64,000 nt of DNA from positions 186,001 to 250,000 of the forward strand of contig JAIBEK010000028.1 of NCBI GenBank assembly GCA_019459145.1, written 5' to 3'. The position numbers and the translations under genes are program-made. Numbering within the stretch: position 1 is the first letter of the stretch; every line of letters starts with the position of its first letter. Below, piece by piece: positions 54,285 to 62,968 of the stretch. This DNA comes from Arenimonas sp. (GTDB lineage Bacteria; Pseudomonadota; Alphaproteobacteria; Rhizobiales; Rhizobiaceae). Below the pieces are notes generated by a model. It worked only from the letters and a program-made list of their open reading frames with translations. It was not told where the DNA came from and ran no database searches.

Positions 54285-54427
54285 AAGCTTATCGAGATTT
54301 GCTTGCTGAGCTTTGGTTACCGCGCGTCTGGCACCGCGCCCTGAACGAACCTTCCTTTCAAAAATCGTTATCACATACGCAGCGCGTGAGCGCTGTGGTC
54401 ACTCAATATGCTATGAAAGGGTTCATC

Positions 54428-54637
54428 ATGACCACTGGCACAGTTAAATGGTTCAATTCCACCAAGGGCTTCGGCTTCATTCAGCCTGACGACGGCGGCC
54501 AGGACGCCTTCGTCCACATTTCGGCCGTCGAACGCGCCGGAATGCGCGAAATCGTCGAAGGCCAGAAGATCGGCTACGACATGGAGCGCGACAACAAGTC
54601 GGGCAAGATGTCCGCCTGCAACCTGCAGGCCGTATAA
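54428..54637 (+). CDS. cspA: cold-shock protein (CspA family)
   Basis: A 69-residue RNA-binding OB-fold protein. RNP1 is KGFGFI and RNP2 is DAFVHI, in the order TGTVKWFNSTKGFGFIQPDDGGQDAFVHISAVE. The length is standard. ATG at 54428 is chosen because the fold starts there. It has its own strong promoter, a long leader and a terminator (54702-54729), so it is an independent unit. Many rhizobial paralogues exist, so the exact cspA number is not assigned. Confidence 0.95.
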   Translation: MTTGTVKWFNSTKGFGFIQPDDGGQDAFVHISAVERAGMREIVEGQKIGYDMERDNKSGKMSACNLQAV

Positions 54638-54701
54638 TCGGTAACGGCTTTCCTTTGACCACGGATGTACTGGCACTGTCGAAAGCCAAGTTACCAAGCG
54701 A

Positions 54702-54729
54702 GGTCAGGCAAATTGCCTGGCCTTTTTTT
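54702..54729 (+). terminator. intrinsic terminator of cspA
   Basis: The stem GGTCAGGC/GCCTGGCC (54702-54722, one G-T pair, five-base loop) is followed by seven T (54723-54729), 64 bp after the cspA stop. Confidence 0.9.
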
Positions 54730-54812
54730 ATGTCTTGCAGACCGTCTGACCGCTCTTTGGCCATCCTGATCGCCGACGGCATGGTCGCGTCGCAGAACAA
54801 CCGGAGTGACCC

Positions 54813-55088
54813 ATGACGGCAGCGGAAAAGGAACTCCAGGCGACCACCACCGCCTGGCAGATCGCCATCCAGGAAATCCTGCGGATCGTCGTGCGCGACA
54901 TTTATCGGACAGGCAGCGAGACCGAGTTCCAGGCGCATATCAAGCGCATCGAAGAGGCCGCCGTCGACAGCATCTATACCGGCCTGATGCTTCGCGGTAC
55001 AAACGAGTGGACGGAGGTTCTGGTGAAGGAAAAAGCCAGCAACTTCGTGACCAGTCTGTTGACCTCGTTTACCTTCGACCGTGCCTAG
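54813..55088 (+). CDS. small conserved hypothetical protein
   Basis: A 91-residue mostly helical protein starting MTAAEKELQATTTAWQIAIQEILRIVVRDIYRTGSETEF. It contains a central RIEEAAVDSIYTGLMLRG helix and ends in SFTFDRA. There are no membrane helices, signal peptide or recognised catalytic motif. CCGGAG lies upstream of the ATG. I do not recognise the family and claim no function. It sits between cspA and rsgA. Confidence 0.65.
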   Translation: MTAAEKELQATTTAWQIAIQEILRIVVRDIYRTGSETEFQAHIKRIEEAAVDSIYTGLMLRGTNEWTEVLVKEKASNFVTSLLTSFTFDRA

Positions 55089-55250
55089 GGTCGGCGGGTA
55101 TTGCCGGGCTTGACGGAGCATGAACGAACAGCGGCCTGCGTGGCGGTCGCGGCAAGACGGCCCTGCGAGACCGCATCGTCTCCACTCGACGGAAAGCTGA
55201 CCGATGACCCATCTTTTCAGTCCGCGGATCAAGCCTTGAGCGGGTCCGAC

Positions 55251-56258
55251 ATGTCTTCATCGCTGCAACGGCTCGGCTGGTCCGATTTCTTTGCCGATCA
55301 GGTGGACCCAAGCGAGGCCCATCTTGCCCCGCGGCGCGTCGCCTCGGTTCACCGGGACCGCCTCGAGGCGATCGACGCACGCGGTCCGGTCGGGCTGGAG
55401 CTTGCCGGCAATGCCAATACCGCCGACTACGCGGTGGGCGACTGGGTCCTGGCCGATCCGCTGACCGACATGGTCGTGCGCCGGCTCGAACGCAAGACCC
55501 TGCTGCAACGGCACAGCGAGATGAAAAACGGCCTGCAGCTGGCCGCCGCCAATGTCGATACGCTGTTCATCGCCACGTCCTGCAATACCGACTTCAACCC
55601 GGCGCGGCTGGAACGCTACCTGATCATGGCCCACCAGGCGGGGACGCGGCCGGTGATCGTGCTGACCAAGGCGGACACCGCCGTCGACGCCGGCGACTAT
55701 CATCGCCAAGCCACCGCCCTGCAGCGCGACTTGCCGGTAGTCGTCCTCAACGCCCGCTCCGCTGATGCGATCGGTTCGCTCAGGCCATGGATAGGTGCCG
55801 GGCAGACGGTGGCGCTGGTCGGCTCTTCCGGGGTGGGAAAATCAACCCTGGTCAACACCCTGGCAGGGTCCGCGAGCGAGACGGCGCAGAAGACCGGCAC
55901 GATCCGCGAGCACGACGCGCAGGGTCGCCATACGACCACGGCCCGCTCGCTGCATGCGATTGCCGGCGGCGGCTGGGTGATCGATACGCCGGGCATCAGG
56001 ACGCTCTATGTAAGCGACGTGACCGACGGCATCGACACGCTGTTCGGGGACATTGCCGATCTGGCGGAGCAATGCCGGTTCCGCGATTGCACCCATGTCC
56101 ATGAACCGGGCTGCGCCGTGCAGGCGGCGGTCAAATCGGGAAATCTTGACGCCGACCGGCTGGGCCGGTGGCGCGTCCTGATCGAGGAAAGCCGCAGCCG
56201 GACCCCGGTCAAGACCGGACCACGCGGCAACAAGGTGGTCCGCCGGAACAAATACTGA
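55251..56258 (+). CDS. rsgA: ribosome small subunit-dependent GTPase A
   Basis: A 335-residue circularly permuted GTPase that helps 30S maturation. G4 comes first (VLTKADTAVD), then G1 (LVGSSGVGKSTLVNTL), G2 (TGTIREHDAQGRHTTT) and G3 (IDTPGIRTL). The C-terminal zinc knuckle is CRFRDCTHVHEPGC. It has an N-terminal OB fold. ATG at 55251 is used; the frame runs back to 55101 without homology. Confidence 0.94.
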   Translation: MSSSLQRLGWSDFFADQVDPSEAHLAPRRVASVHRDRLEAIDARGPVGLELAGNANTADYAVGDWVLADPLTDMVVRRLERKTLLQRHSEMKNGLQLAAANVDTLFIATSCNTDFNPARLERYLIMAHQAGTRPVIVLTKADTAVDAGDYHRQATALQRDLPVVVLNARSADAIGSLRPWIGAGQTVALVGSSGVGKSTLVNTLAGSASETAQKTGTIREHDAQGRHTTTARSLHAIAGGGWVIDTPGIRTLYVSDVTDGIDTLFGDIADLAEQCRFRDCTHVHEPGCAVQAAVKSGNLDADRLGRWRVLIEESRSRTPVKTGPRGNKVVRRNKY

Positions 56259-56351
56259 GCGGCCATCACCACAGGGACGCCGGAACATCACGCGGGCGCA
56301 TTCCGCACACGGCCCGGCGCCTTGTCCCTCTCACCCTTCCATCCGAACCCA

Positions 56352-56376
56352 GGGGCTCGGCATCTCGCCGAGCCCC
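56352..56376. promoter_or_regulatory. 10-bp perfect stem-loop before the DUF3606-like gene
   Basis: The arms GGGGCTCGGC and GCCGAGCCCC enclose a five-base loop, and the stem ends 17 bp before the ATG at 56394, just ahead of its ribosome-binding site. Without a T tract it is more likely a leader structure than a terminator, though it could also mark the end of rsgA mRNA. Confidence 0.6.
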
Positions 56377-56393
56377 CACAACAGGAGACAATC

Positions 56394-56558
56394 ATGTCCG
56401 ACAACACGACCAACACTTCGACAAAGAACCTGCCCTACGAGCCCGTTCAGTTCGCCAAGAAGCACCGAATCTCCGTCGAGGATGCAAAGGTCATCGTCGA
56501 AAGGCACGGCGCCGACCGCAAGTCGGCCGACAAGGAAGGCCGCCGCATCAGCCTCTGA
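56394..56558 (+). CDS. DUF3606-like small protein
   Basis: A 54-residue basic protein (MSDNTTNTSTKNLPYEPVQFAKKHRISVEDAKVIVERHGADRKSADKEGRRIS). The segment FAKKHRISVEDAKVIVERHGADR matches the short helix-turn-helix-like DUF3606 pattern. ACAGGAGA precedes the ATG. The role is unknown, and similar genes are often stress-induced in rhizobia, which is general knowledge and not shown here. Confidence 0.75.
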   Translation: MSDNTTNTSTKNLPYEPVQFAKKHRISVEDAKVIVERHGADRKSADKEGRRISL

Positions 56559-56622
56559 TCGAAATCGCGCAGCCGCGGCAGCCTCGCTGTCCGCGGCCGC
56601 GGCCTTGAATGAATGTCGGCCG

Positions 56623-57024
56623 TTACTTCAAATAGCCGTACAGCCAGTCGCGGATGTCCTCCGGCAATCGCACCGGGTCGCCCGTTTCCGGATCGCAGGC
56701 TGCCCAGATCACCTCGATTTCGGCGCAAGGCGCCTTGTCCTTCTCGATCAGCACGTTGAAGCCGATCGACTTGCCGCCGATCTTGTCGATGCGCACGGTG
56801 AGCCGCGCCTCGTCGTCGAGCCTTAGCGCCTCATGCAGGCGCAGTTCGATCTTGGTGGCATGGAAATACGGTTCGTCTTCCAGCGGTGGACGGTAGCGCC
56901 AGAAATGGGAGAGCGCGGTTTCGGCATAGGCGAGATAGGCGGCATTGTGCAGCCGGCCGGTCATGTCGATGTCGCGATAGGGCACACGGATGTCCGTCAC
57001 CTCGACGCGTTCTGTGTCGTCCAT
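56623..57024 (-). CDS. acyl-CoA thioesterase (hot-dog fold, 4HBT type)
   Basis: A 133-residue protein starting MDDTERVEVTDIRVPYRDIDMTGRLHNAAYLAYAETALSHFWRY, the 4-hydroxybenzoyl-CoA thioesterase signature with the conserved acidic residue. The rest (ATKIELRLHEALRLDDEARLTVRIDKIGGKSIGFNVLI) completes the hot-dog fold. It hydrolyses acyl-CoA thioesters of unknown chain. ATG at 57024 follows GAGAGG; a start at 57057 is less likely. Confidence 0.88.
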   Translation of the reverse strand: MDDTERVEVTDIRVPYRDIDMTGRLHNAAYLAYAETALSHFWRYRPPLEDEPYFHATKIELRLHEALRLDDEARLTVRIDKIGGKSIGFNVLIEKDKAPCAEIEVIWAACDPETGDPVRLPEDIRDWLYGYLK

Positions 57025-57238
57025 GAAACCTCTCCCCTTCTGCGATCGCCCTGACATTCAAGGGCATTTTCCCGGCGACCACAAGGCGCGATCAAAAATG
57101 ACCGTGCCGACCGGCACCGCCCGGCGCGGGCCATCCGTCCGCTCTGTCCACAGGACGCGGACCAGAGTCTTGGCCGCGCCGGTGGAACATGACGGCCGGG
57201 CGCACTATGTTGGCCTCGACCTTCGAGGAGAATGAGCG

Positions 57239-58174
57239 ATGACCACACGCCTCTACGAGAACGCCGTCTTTCTCGAGCACGAGACCCCTGCCGGCCATCC
57301 GGAACGGGCCGACCGGCTGCGCTCGCTCAACATTGCGCTGGAACACCCCAATTTCGCTCCCCTCCAGCGCGTCGAGGCGAAGATCGCCAATGAGGACGCC
57401 GTCCTGCTCGCCCATCCGGAAGAGCATCTCTTCGCCGTCATGCGGCAGATCCCCGAGGAAGAGGGCGAGATCAACCAGATCGAGGCCGACACCTATGTAT
57501 CGCCCAAGAGCCTGCAGGCGGCGCTCACCGCAATCGGCGGAGCGATGGCAGCCGTCGATGCGGTGATGAGCGGCGAGATTTCCAATGCCTTCGTCGCCGG
57601 GCGCCCGCCGGGACACCATGCAGAAAAATCCAAGGCCATGGGTTTCTGCCTGTTCAACACGGTGGCGATCGCGGCACGCCATGCGCAGAGGAAGCACGGC
57701 GCCGAGCGGGTGGCGATCGTCGACTGGGACGTGCACCACGGCAACGGCACGCAGGACATCTTCTGGGACGATCCGTCCGTGCTGTTCTGTTCGACCCACC
57801 AGATGCCGCTCTATCCCGGCACCGGCGCGAGGGACGAGACGGGCACGAAGAACAACGTGGTCAATGCGCCGCTTTCCCCCAATGTCGGCTCGGATCATTT
57901 CCGCGAGGCGCTCAAGAGCCGCGTCCTGCCGGCGCTCCAGGATTTTGCCCCCGACATCATCCTGATCTCGGCGGGCTTCGACGCGCACCACCGCGATCCG
58001 CTGGCACAGATCAATCTGGTCGGCGAGGATTTCGACTGGGCGACGGGGCGGCTGATGGAAGTGGCCGACCGTTTTGCTCATAACCGGGTCGTCAGCATTC
58101 TCGAAGGCGGCTATGATCTGGAAGGTCTGGCCGAATCGGCCGGCCTGCACATCCTGCGACTGATGAAGGGTTGA
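57239..58174 (+). CDS. histone deacetylase family (acetylpolyamine amidohydrolase/AcuC-like) protein
   Basis: A 311-residue zinc hydrolase. The active site is seen in [28 protein letters not shown] (histidine dyad), [21 protein letters not shown] (zinc Asp and His) and [15 protein letters not shown] (second zinc Asp), with a final [14 protein letters not shown]. Bacterial members remove acetyl groups from polyamines or proteins. GAGGAG precedes the ATG. xseB follows 2 bp later, so they form an operon. Confidence 0.93.
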   Translation: MTTRLYENAVFLEHETPAGHPERADRLRSLNIALEHPNFAPLQRVEAKIANEDAVLLAHPEEHLFAVMRQIPEEEGEINQIEADTYVSPKSLQAALTAIGGAMAAVDAVMSGEISNAFVAGRPPGHHAEKSKAMGFCLFNTVAIAARHAQRKHGAERVAIVDWDVHHGNGTQDIFWDDPSVLFCSTHQMPLYPGTGARDETGTKNNVVNAPLSPNVGSDHFREALKSRVLPALQDFAPDIILISAGFDAHHRDPLAQINLVGEDFDWATGRLMEVADRFAHNRVVSILEGGYDLEGLAESAGLHILRLMKG

Positions 58175-58176
58175 GT

Positions 58177-58431
58177 ATGACCGAGAACGCCGTTTCCGCC
58201 GAGATTTCCAGCTATTCCTTCGAGAAGGCCGTGGCCGAACTCGAAAGCATCGTGGCGCGGCTGGAGCGCGGCGACGTGGCGCTCGACGAGTCGATTTCCA
58301 TCTACGAGCGCGGCGAACTGCTGAAGAAGCATTGCGAAACGCTGCTCAACGCCGCCGAAAGCCGGATCGAGAAGATCCGCCTCGACCGCGCCGGAAAGCC
58401 CGCTGGCACCGAGCCGCTCGACCCGCAATAG
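58177..58431 (+). CDS. xseB: exodeoxyribonuclease VII small subunit
   Basis: An 84-residue subunit with the pattern [56 protein letters not shown], standard for XseB. It forms long helices that bind XseA, which degrades single-stranded DNA; xseA is not in the window. ATG at 58177 follows AAGGG at the end of the HDAC-like gene. Confidence 0.95.
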   Translation: MTENAVSAEISSYSFEKAVAELESIVARLERGDVALDESISIYERGELLKKHCETLLNAAESRIEKIRLDRAGKPAGTEPLDPQ

Positions 58432-58585
58432 GCGAATTGCGTCACAAGCCAAAGGCTTGAAACCGGCAGACGATCGAAAAGCATACTTATCGTTATCCCG
58501 GCAAAAAAGCCTGCTCGCGATTGACGCGCGGGCATCGCCTCCCCCATGATGCCCCCCATCAACAGACTGGTTTGGGAGGACCTTC

Positions 58586-59542
58586 ATGAAGACCACGACA
58601 TTCGCAACCGTTCTTGCCGGCGCTCTGGCGCTGTCGACCGCGTTTGGCGCCATGCCCGTCAGGGCAGCCGAATTCATCAACGTGCTGACCGGCGGGACCT
58701 CGGGCGTCTATTATCCGCTCGGCGCGGCGCTGTCGAAGATCTACGGCGAAAAGATCGAGGGTGCCCGCACCCAGGTCCAGGCCACCAAGGCCTCGGTCGA
58801 GAACCTCAACCTTTTGCAGCAGGGCAAGGGCGAGATCGGCTTTGCCCTCGGCGACAGCGTCAAGCTCGCCTGGGACGGCGACGCCGATGCCGGCTTCAAG
58901 GCGCCGCTCGACAAGCTGCGCGGCATTGCCGCCATCTATCCCAACTACATCCAGATCGTCGCCGCCAAGGAGTCCGGCATTGCCAGCCTCGCCGACATGA
59001 AAGGCAAGAGCCTCTCGGTCGGCGCCGCCAAGTCCGGCACCGAACTCAACGCCCGGGCGATCTTCGGTGCTGCCGGCATGAGCTATGAGGATCTCGTCAA
59101 GACCGAATACCTGCCGTTCGCCGAATCCGTCGAACTGATGAAGAACCGCCAGCTCGACGCGACGCTGCAATCGGCCGGCCTCGGCGTGTCGGCGATCAAG
59201 GACCTCGCCACTTCGGTCGAGATCCAGATGGTGGCCGTGCCGGCGGATGTGGTGACCAAGCTCGGCGCGCCCTACGTCGCGGCGACCATCCCGGCCGGAA
59301 CCTATCAGGGCCAGGACGCCGACGTGCCGACGGTCGCCGTGGTCAACTTCCTGATCACCCATTCGGAGGTTTCCGACGAAACCGCCTATCAGATGACCAA
59401 GCAGTTGTTCGAGAACCTGCCGGACATGGAAGCCGCCCACAAGGCCGCAGCCCAGATCAAGCTCGAGAACGCTCTGACCGGCATGCCGGTGCCGCTACAT
59501 CCCGGCGCCGAGCGCTACTACAAGGAAAAGGGCATGCTTTGA
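58586..59542 (+). CDS. TAXI family TRAP transporter substrate-binding protein
   Basis: A 318-residue periplasmic protein with a signal peptide (TTFATVLAGALALSTAFGAMPVRAAE). The TAXI family opening is FINVLTGGTSGVYYPLGAALSKIYGEKI, followed by ENLNLLQQGKGEIGFALGDSV and MKGKSLSVGAAKSGTELNARAIFGAAGMSYEDL. It binds an unknown organic acid or amino acid and passes it to the membrane subunit encoded downstream. GGGAGGA precedes the ATG. Confidence 0.94.
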   Translation: MKTTTFATVLAGALALSTAFGAMPVRAAEFINVLTGGTSGVYYPLGAALSKIYGEKIEGARTQVQATKASVENLNLLQQGKGEIGFALGDSVKLAWDGDADAGFKAPLDKLRGIAAIYPNYIQIVAAKESGIASLADMKGKSLSVGAAKSGTELNARAIFGAAGMSYEDLVKTEYLPFAESVELMKNRQLDATLQSAGLGVSAIKDLATSVEIQMVAVPADVVTKLGAPYVAATIPAGTYQGQDADVPTVAVVNFLITHSEVSDETAYQMTKQLFENLPDMEAAHKAAAQIKLENALTGMPVPLHPGAERYYKEKGML

Positions 59543-59640
59543 TGCCCGCTGCGGCTCGGCCTCGTCCGGGCCGCATCTTTTTCTGAGCCTTCTTTCCTAA
59601 CGACATGCCCGGTGCAAGGCGCCGGTATCAGGAGCGTTTC

Positions 59641-61767
59641 ATGCTGCATGACACGGTCAAGCACGACATGCCGGCCGACAGCCGCGAACTCGGTCTGCAC
59701 GATCCCCTCGCCGAGAGTTTCCCGCCCGGACGCGAGGGGCGTTTCCTGTTCTATCTGGCGATCGCCTTTTCGCTGTTCCAGGTGGCCACCGCAGCGCATG
59801 TGGTCGACTTTCCGAGCCAGGTCGTGCGCGCCATCCATGTCGGTTTCGTTACCGCGCTGATCTTCCCGCTTCTCGCATTGGCGCGTGGCTACGGCCCGCT
59901 CGCCAAGGCCGTCACCTGGGGGCTCGCGCTGCTCGGCGTCGTGGTCGCCGGTTATCAATGGGTCGAATACGAGGCGCTTCTGGTGCGCGCCGGCGATCCG
60001 CTGCCGCTGGACCTGGTGATGGGCGTGATCGCGCTGTTCACCGTCTTTGCCGCGGCGTGGTTCGCCATGGGACCGACGCTGCCGGTGATTTCCGGCCTGT
60101 TTCTCGCCTATTGCCTGTTCGGCGAATACCTGCCCGCGCCCTTCGACCATCGCGGCTATGACTTCGGCCAGGTGATCGAGCACATGGCCTATGGCACGGA
60201 AGGGATCTATGGCATCCCGATCTATGTCTCCTCGACCTACATCTTCCTCTTCATCCTGTTCGGCGCCTTCCTCGAAAAGGCCGGCATGATCCGGCTGTTC
60301 ACCGACATCTCGCTTGGCCTGGTCGGCCACAAGCAGGGCGGCGCGGCCAAGGTGGCGATCATCTCCTCGGCGCTGATGGGAACGATCTCCGGCTCCGGGG
60401 TCGCCAATGTCGTGACGACCGGGCAGTTCACCATTCCCCTGATGAAGCGCTTCGGCTATCGCGCCGCCTTTGCCGGCGGCGTAGAGGCGACCGCCTCGAT
60501 GGGCGGGCAGATCATGCCGCCGGTCATGGGCGCCGTCGCCTTCATCATGGCAGAAACGCTCGGCGTGGAATATCACGAGATCGTCAAGGCGGCGATCATC
60601 CCGGCGCTCCTCTATTTCGGTTCGGCCTTCTGGATGGTTCACCTTGAAGCCGGCAAGCATTCACTGCACGGCCTGCCGAAAAACGAACTGCCCTCGGCGA
60701 TGAAGGCACTGACCACGCAGTGGTACCTGATCCTGCCCCTTGCCGCGCTGGTCTGGTTGCTGTTCTCGGGCTACACGCCGCTGTTTGCCGGCACGGTCGG
60801 CCTTGCCTTCACCCTCCTCCTCATCCTCGGCAGCTCGATCGCACTTGGCCTGCCGTCCATGGTGGTGCGGGTCCTGTTCTGGATCGGCCTTGGGCTGCTC
60901 GCCGCCTCCTTCTTCAAGTTCGGCATGGGCGTTGTGCTTGTCGGCGTCGCCGTGCTGATCGCCTGGAACGCGTTTTCCAAGGGCGGGCGCGAGACGCTGC
61001 TGATCTGCCGCGATTCGCTCGCCGACGGCGCCAAGACGGCGCTTCCCGTCGCCATCGCCTGCGCGGTGGTCGGCGTGATCGTCGGCACCATGACGCTGAC
61101 CGGGGCCGCCAACACCTTTGGCCAGTTCATCGTTTCGGTCGGCGGCACGAGCCTGTTCCTGTCGCTGGTGCTGACCATGATCACCTGCATCGTGCTCGGC
61201 ATGGGCATTCCAACCATCCCGAACTACATCATCACTTCGTCGATCGCCGGGCCGGCCCTGCTCGAACTCGGCGTGCCGCTGATCGTCAGCCATATGTTCG
61301 TCTTCTACTTCGGCATTCTCGCCGACCTCACGCCGCCCGTGGCACTCGCCTGCTTCGCCGCAGCCCCGATCGCCAAGGAGAGCGGGCTGAAGATCTCGAT
61401 CGAGGCGATCAAGGTGGCGGCGGCCGGCTTCGTCATTCCATTCATGGCGGTCTACACGCCGGCTCTGATGCTGCAGGACGGGGGGGCGCTCGCGCAATCG
61501 GTCGGATTTCCGGCAGCGGTCGCCTATATCGTCTTCAAGACGACCGTCTCGATCGGGCTGTGGGGCGCGGCGGTCATCGGGTTCCTCGGCGTGAGGCTCG
61601 GCGTCCTCGAGCGGGCGCTGGCGGTGATCGCCGCCTTCACCCTGATTGCCGCCGTACCGATGACCGACGAGATCGGCTTCGGCCTCGCCCTGCTGTTTGC
61701 CGTCGTCATCTGGCGCAAGACGGCCGCGGCAAAGCGGGCCGCACCGGTCGCCGAAAAGGCGTCATGA
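59641..61767 (+). CDS. TRAP transporter fused permease subunit
   Basis: A 708-residue membrane protein in which the small and large TRAP subunits are fused, as is usual for TAXI systems. The DctM-type core is marked by IYVSSTYIFLFILFGAFLEKAGM, KVAIISSALMGTISGSGVANVVTTGQFTIPLMKRFGY, SMGGQIMPPVMGAVAFIMAE and VLGMGIPTIPNYIITSSIAGPAL, with some 16 to 18 helices. It uses the sodium or proton gradient. ATG at 59641 follows CAGGAG. The DUF1850 gene overlaps its stop. Confidence 0.95.
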   Translation: MLHDTVKHDMPADSRELGLHDPLAESFPPGREGRFLFYLAIAFSLFQVATAAHVVDFPSQVVRAIHVGFVTALIFPLLALARGYGPLAKAVTWGLALLGVVVAGYQWVEYEALLVRAGDPLPLDLVMGVIALFTVFAAAWFAMGPTLPVISGLFLAYCLFGEYLPAPFDHRGYDFGQVIEHMAYGTEGIYGIPIYVSSTYIFLFILFGAFLEKAGMIRLFTDISLGLVGHKQGGAAKVAIISSALMGTISGSGVANVVTTGQFTIPLMKRFGYRAAFAGGVEATASMGGQIMPPVMGAVAFIMAETLGVEYHEIVKAAIIPALLYFGSAFWMVHLEAGKHSLHGLPKNELPSAMKALTTQWYLILPLAALVWLLFSGYTPLFAGTVGLAFTLLLILGSSIALGLPSMVVRVLFWIGLGLLAASFFKFGMGVVLVGVAVLIAWNAFSKGGRETLLICRDSLADGAKTALPVAIACAVVGVIVGTMTLTGAANTFGQFIVSVGGTSLFLSLVLTMITCIVLGMGIPTIPNYIITSSIAGPALLELGVPLIVSHMFVFYFGILADLTPPVALACFAAAPIAKESGLKISIEAIKVAAAGFVIPFMAVYTPALMLQDGGALAQSVGFPAAVAYIVFKTTVSIGLWGAAVIGFLGVRLGVLERALAVIAAFTLIAAVPMTDEIGFGLALLFAVVIWRKTAAAKRAAPVAEKAS

Positions 61768-62132
61768 GCGTGGGCGTCTGCATCCTGGCAGGCGCCAAGG
61801 CGATGAGCTTCGCCGTCTCGCTGTTCTCGCTTTCCTGGACCCATTCGGTGGAGAAGACCGAATGGCGGGAGGACTGGGCCGTGACGCCGGCGGGCCTGCA
61901 GTTAACGATGGCGCGCGTCAAGGGGTCAGGCGCCGGCATGGAACCGGGCGACGGCGCGGTGCTGAAGGACGGCTGGTGGGAATGGCAGCCGACCAACCCG
62001 CCGATCGCGGAACTGCGGCTGGCCGCCTCGGGCGCAACCGGCGGCGGCTGGAGGTTCTGCCATGCGGGAGGATGCGTGGAGTTGGGCGCTAAGGCCGGCG
62101 AAGAGGTGGTGCTGAGCACCTGCGCTCCCTGA
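61764..62132 (+). CDS. DUF1850 family protein
   Basis: A 122-residue protein starting MSVGVCILAGAKAMSFAVSLFSLSWTHSVEKTEWREDWAVTP, with EPGDGAVLKDGWWEWQP and a cysteine pair in WRFCHAGGCVELG. DUF1850 genes accompany TAXI-TRAP operons. The role is unknown; a transporter accessory is inferred from position. ATG overlaps the permease stop (ATGA, 61764-61767). Confidence 0.9.
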   Translation: MSVGVCILAGAKAMSFAVSLFSLSWTHSVEKTEWREDWAVTPAGLQLTMARVKGSGAGMEPGDGAVLKDGWWEWQPTNPPIAELRLAASGATGGGWRFCHAGGCVELGAKAGEEVVLSTCAP

Positions 62133-62196
62133 ACCGGCCCTTGCCAAGGACCGGCGCCTCTCGACCAAAGAGCCGAAAGCGCCTATCTTGTCGGTC

Positions 62197-62508
62197 ATGG
62201 ACAAGGACGCCGTCATCGCCAAGCTGAGGGAACACCGCGAGGAGCTCGCGGCATTGGGGTTGGAGCATATCGCCTTGTTCGGTTCGGTCGCTCGGGGAGA
62301 CCAAACTGCTGAATCAGATTTGGACCTTCTGGTCCGTTTTTCCGAGCCTACGCTAAAGAGCGGGTTCAGTTTCTTCAGCTTGCTCGAGGATTTGACGATC
62401 CGCCTGAAGGAACTGACCGGCGCCCCCGACGTGGATGTCGTGATAGACCCCATCCAAAAGGAACGTGTGCGAAGATCCGTCGAAAAGGATCTCGTCAGTG
62501 CCTTCTAA
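62197..62508 (+). CDS. mntA: MntA-type nucleotidyltransferase antitoxin
   Basis: A 103-residue minimal nucleotidyltransferase. The catalytic motif is IALFGSVARGDQTAESDLDLLVRF, with the two metal aspartates at about 41 and 43, and a third acid in DVDVVIDP. MntA proteins neutralise HepT by adding AMP to a tyrosine. The gene is intact and overlaps the start of hepT by 11 bp, but hepT is broken. ATG 62197 is used; TTG 62188 is possible. Confidence 0.9.
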   Translation: MDKDAVIAKLREHREELAALGLEHIALFGSVARGDQTAESDLDLLVRFSEPTLKSGFSFFSLLEDLTIRLKELTGAPDVDVVIDPIQKERVRRSVEKDLVSAF

Positions 62509-62868
62509 ACGTCCGCTGTCCCGTCTACGTGACATACGAGACAATGCTCTCAGCATTCGCGAATATGTCGGAGCAATGGATGAATCGGCATTTCTCTCAA
62601 ATAAGTTGATACGCGACGCCAGCGAACGATGCCTTTCGAGGATCTCCGAAGCAGCGGTGAAACTCGGGCCAGTCGCAGAGGAACTGCTTCCCGGCGAGGA
62701 TTGCGCGCCCTACGGAATCTCGGCAATGTTCTTAGGCACGATTAGAGCAACATCTCGTTGGTCACCATTTGGGAGCTGATCTCGAACCGGCTTGAGCCGC
62801 TTCTTGACCAGGTGGATCAGATCCTCTCCCGATACCCGGAAGACCAGGACGATCTCTCTGAGGGCTGA
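62498..62868 (+). pseudogene. hepT: hepT toxin gene with a one-base deletion and a stop at the conserved tyrosine
   Basis: The GTG at 62498 encodes a normal HepT start (PLSRLRDIRDNALSIREYVGAMDESAFLSNKLIRDASERCLSRISEAAVKLGPVAEELLPGED). At 62702-62703 the tryptophan codon TGG lacks one G. In the corrected frame the product continues WRALRNLGNVLRHD and then hits TAG (62743-62745) where HepT has the tyrosine of its R-x4-6-H-x-Y motif, after which SLVTIWELISNRLEPLLDQV continues to TGA 62866. It cannot make full-length toxin. Confidence 0.85.
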
Positions 62869-62968
62869 CTTCGCGCGTTCAGCGACACAGCGTTCTTCTT
62901 TCGCCACTATCGCTGAAACAAGGGCGTCGGTAACCTTCCGCAACATTTTAACGTCAACGGAGGCACCC

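Noticed and set aside
55101..55250. Longer RsgA start at 55101
   Set aside because: The first 50 residues lack family similarity and the ATG at 55251 begins where the OB fold should start.
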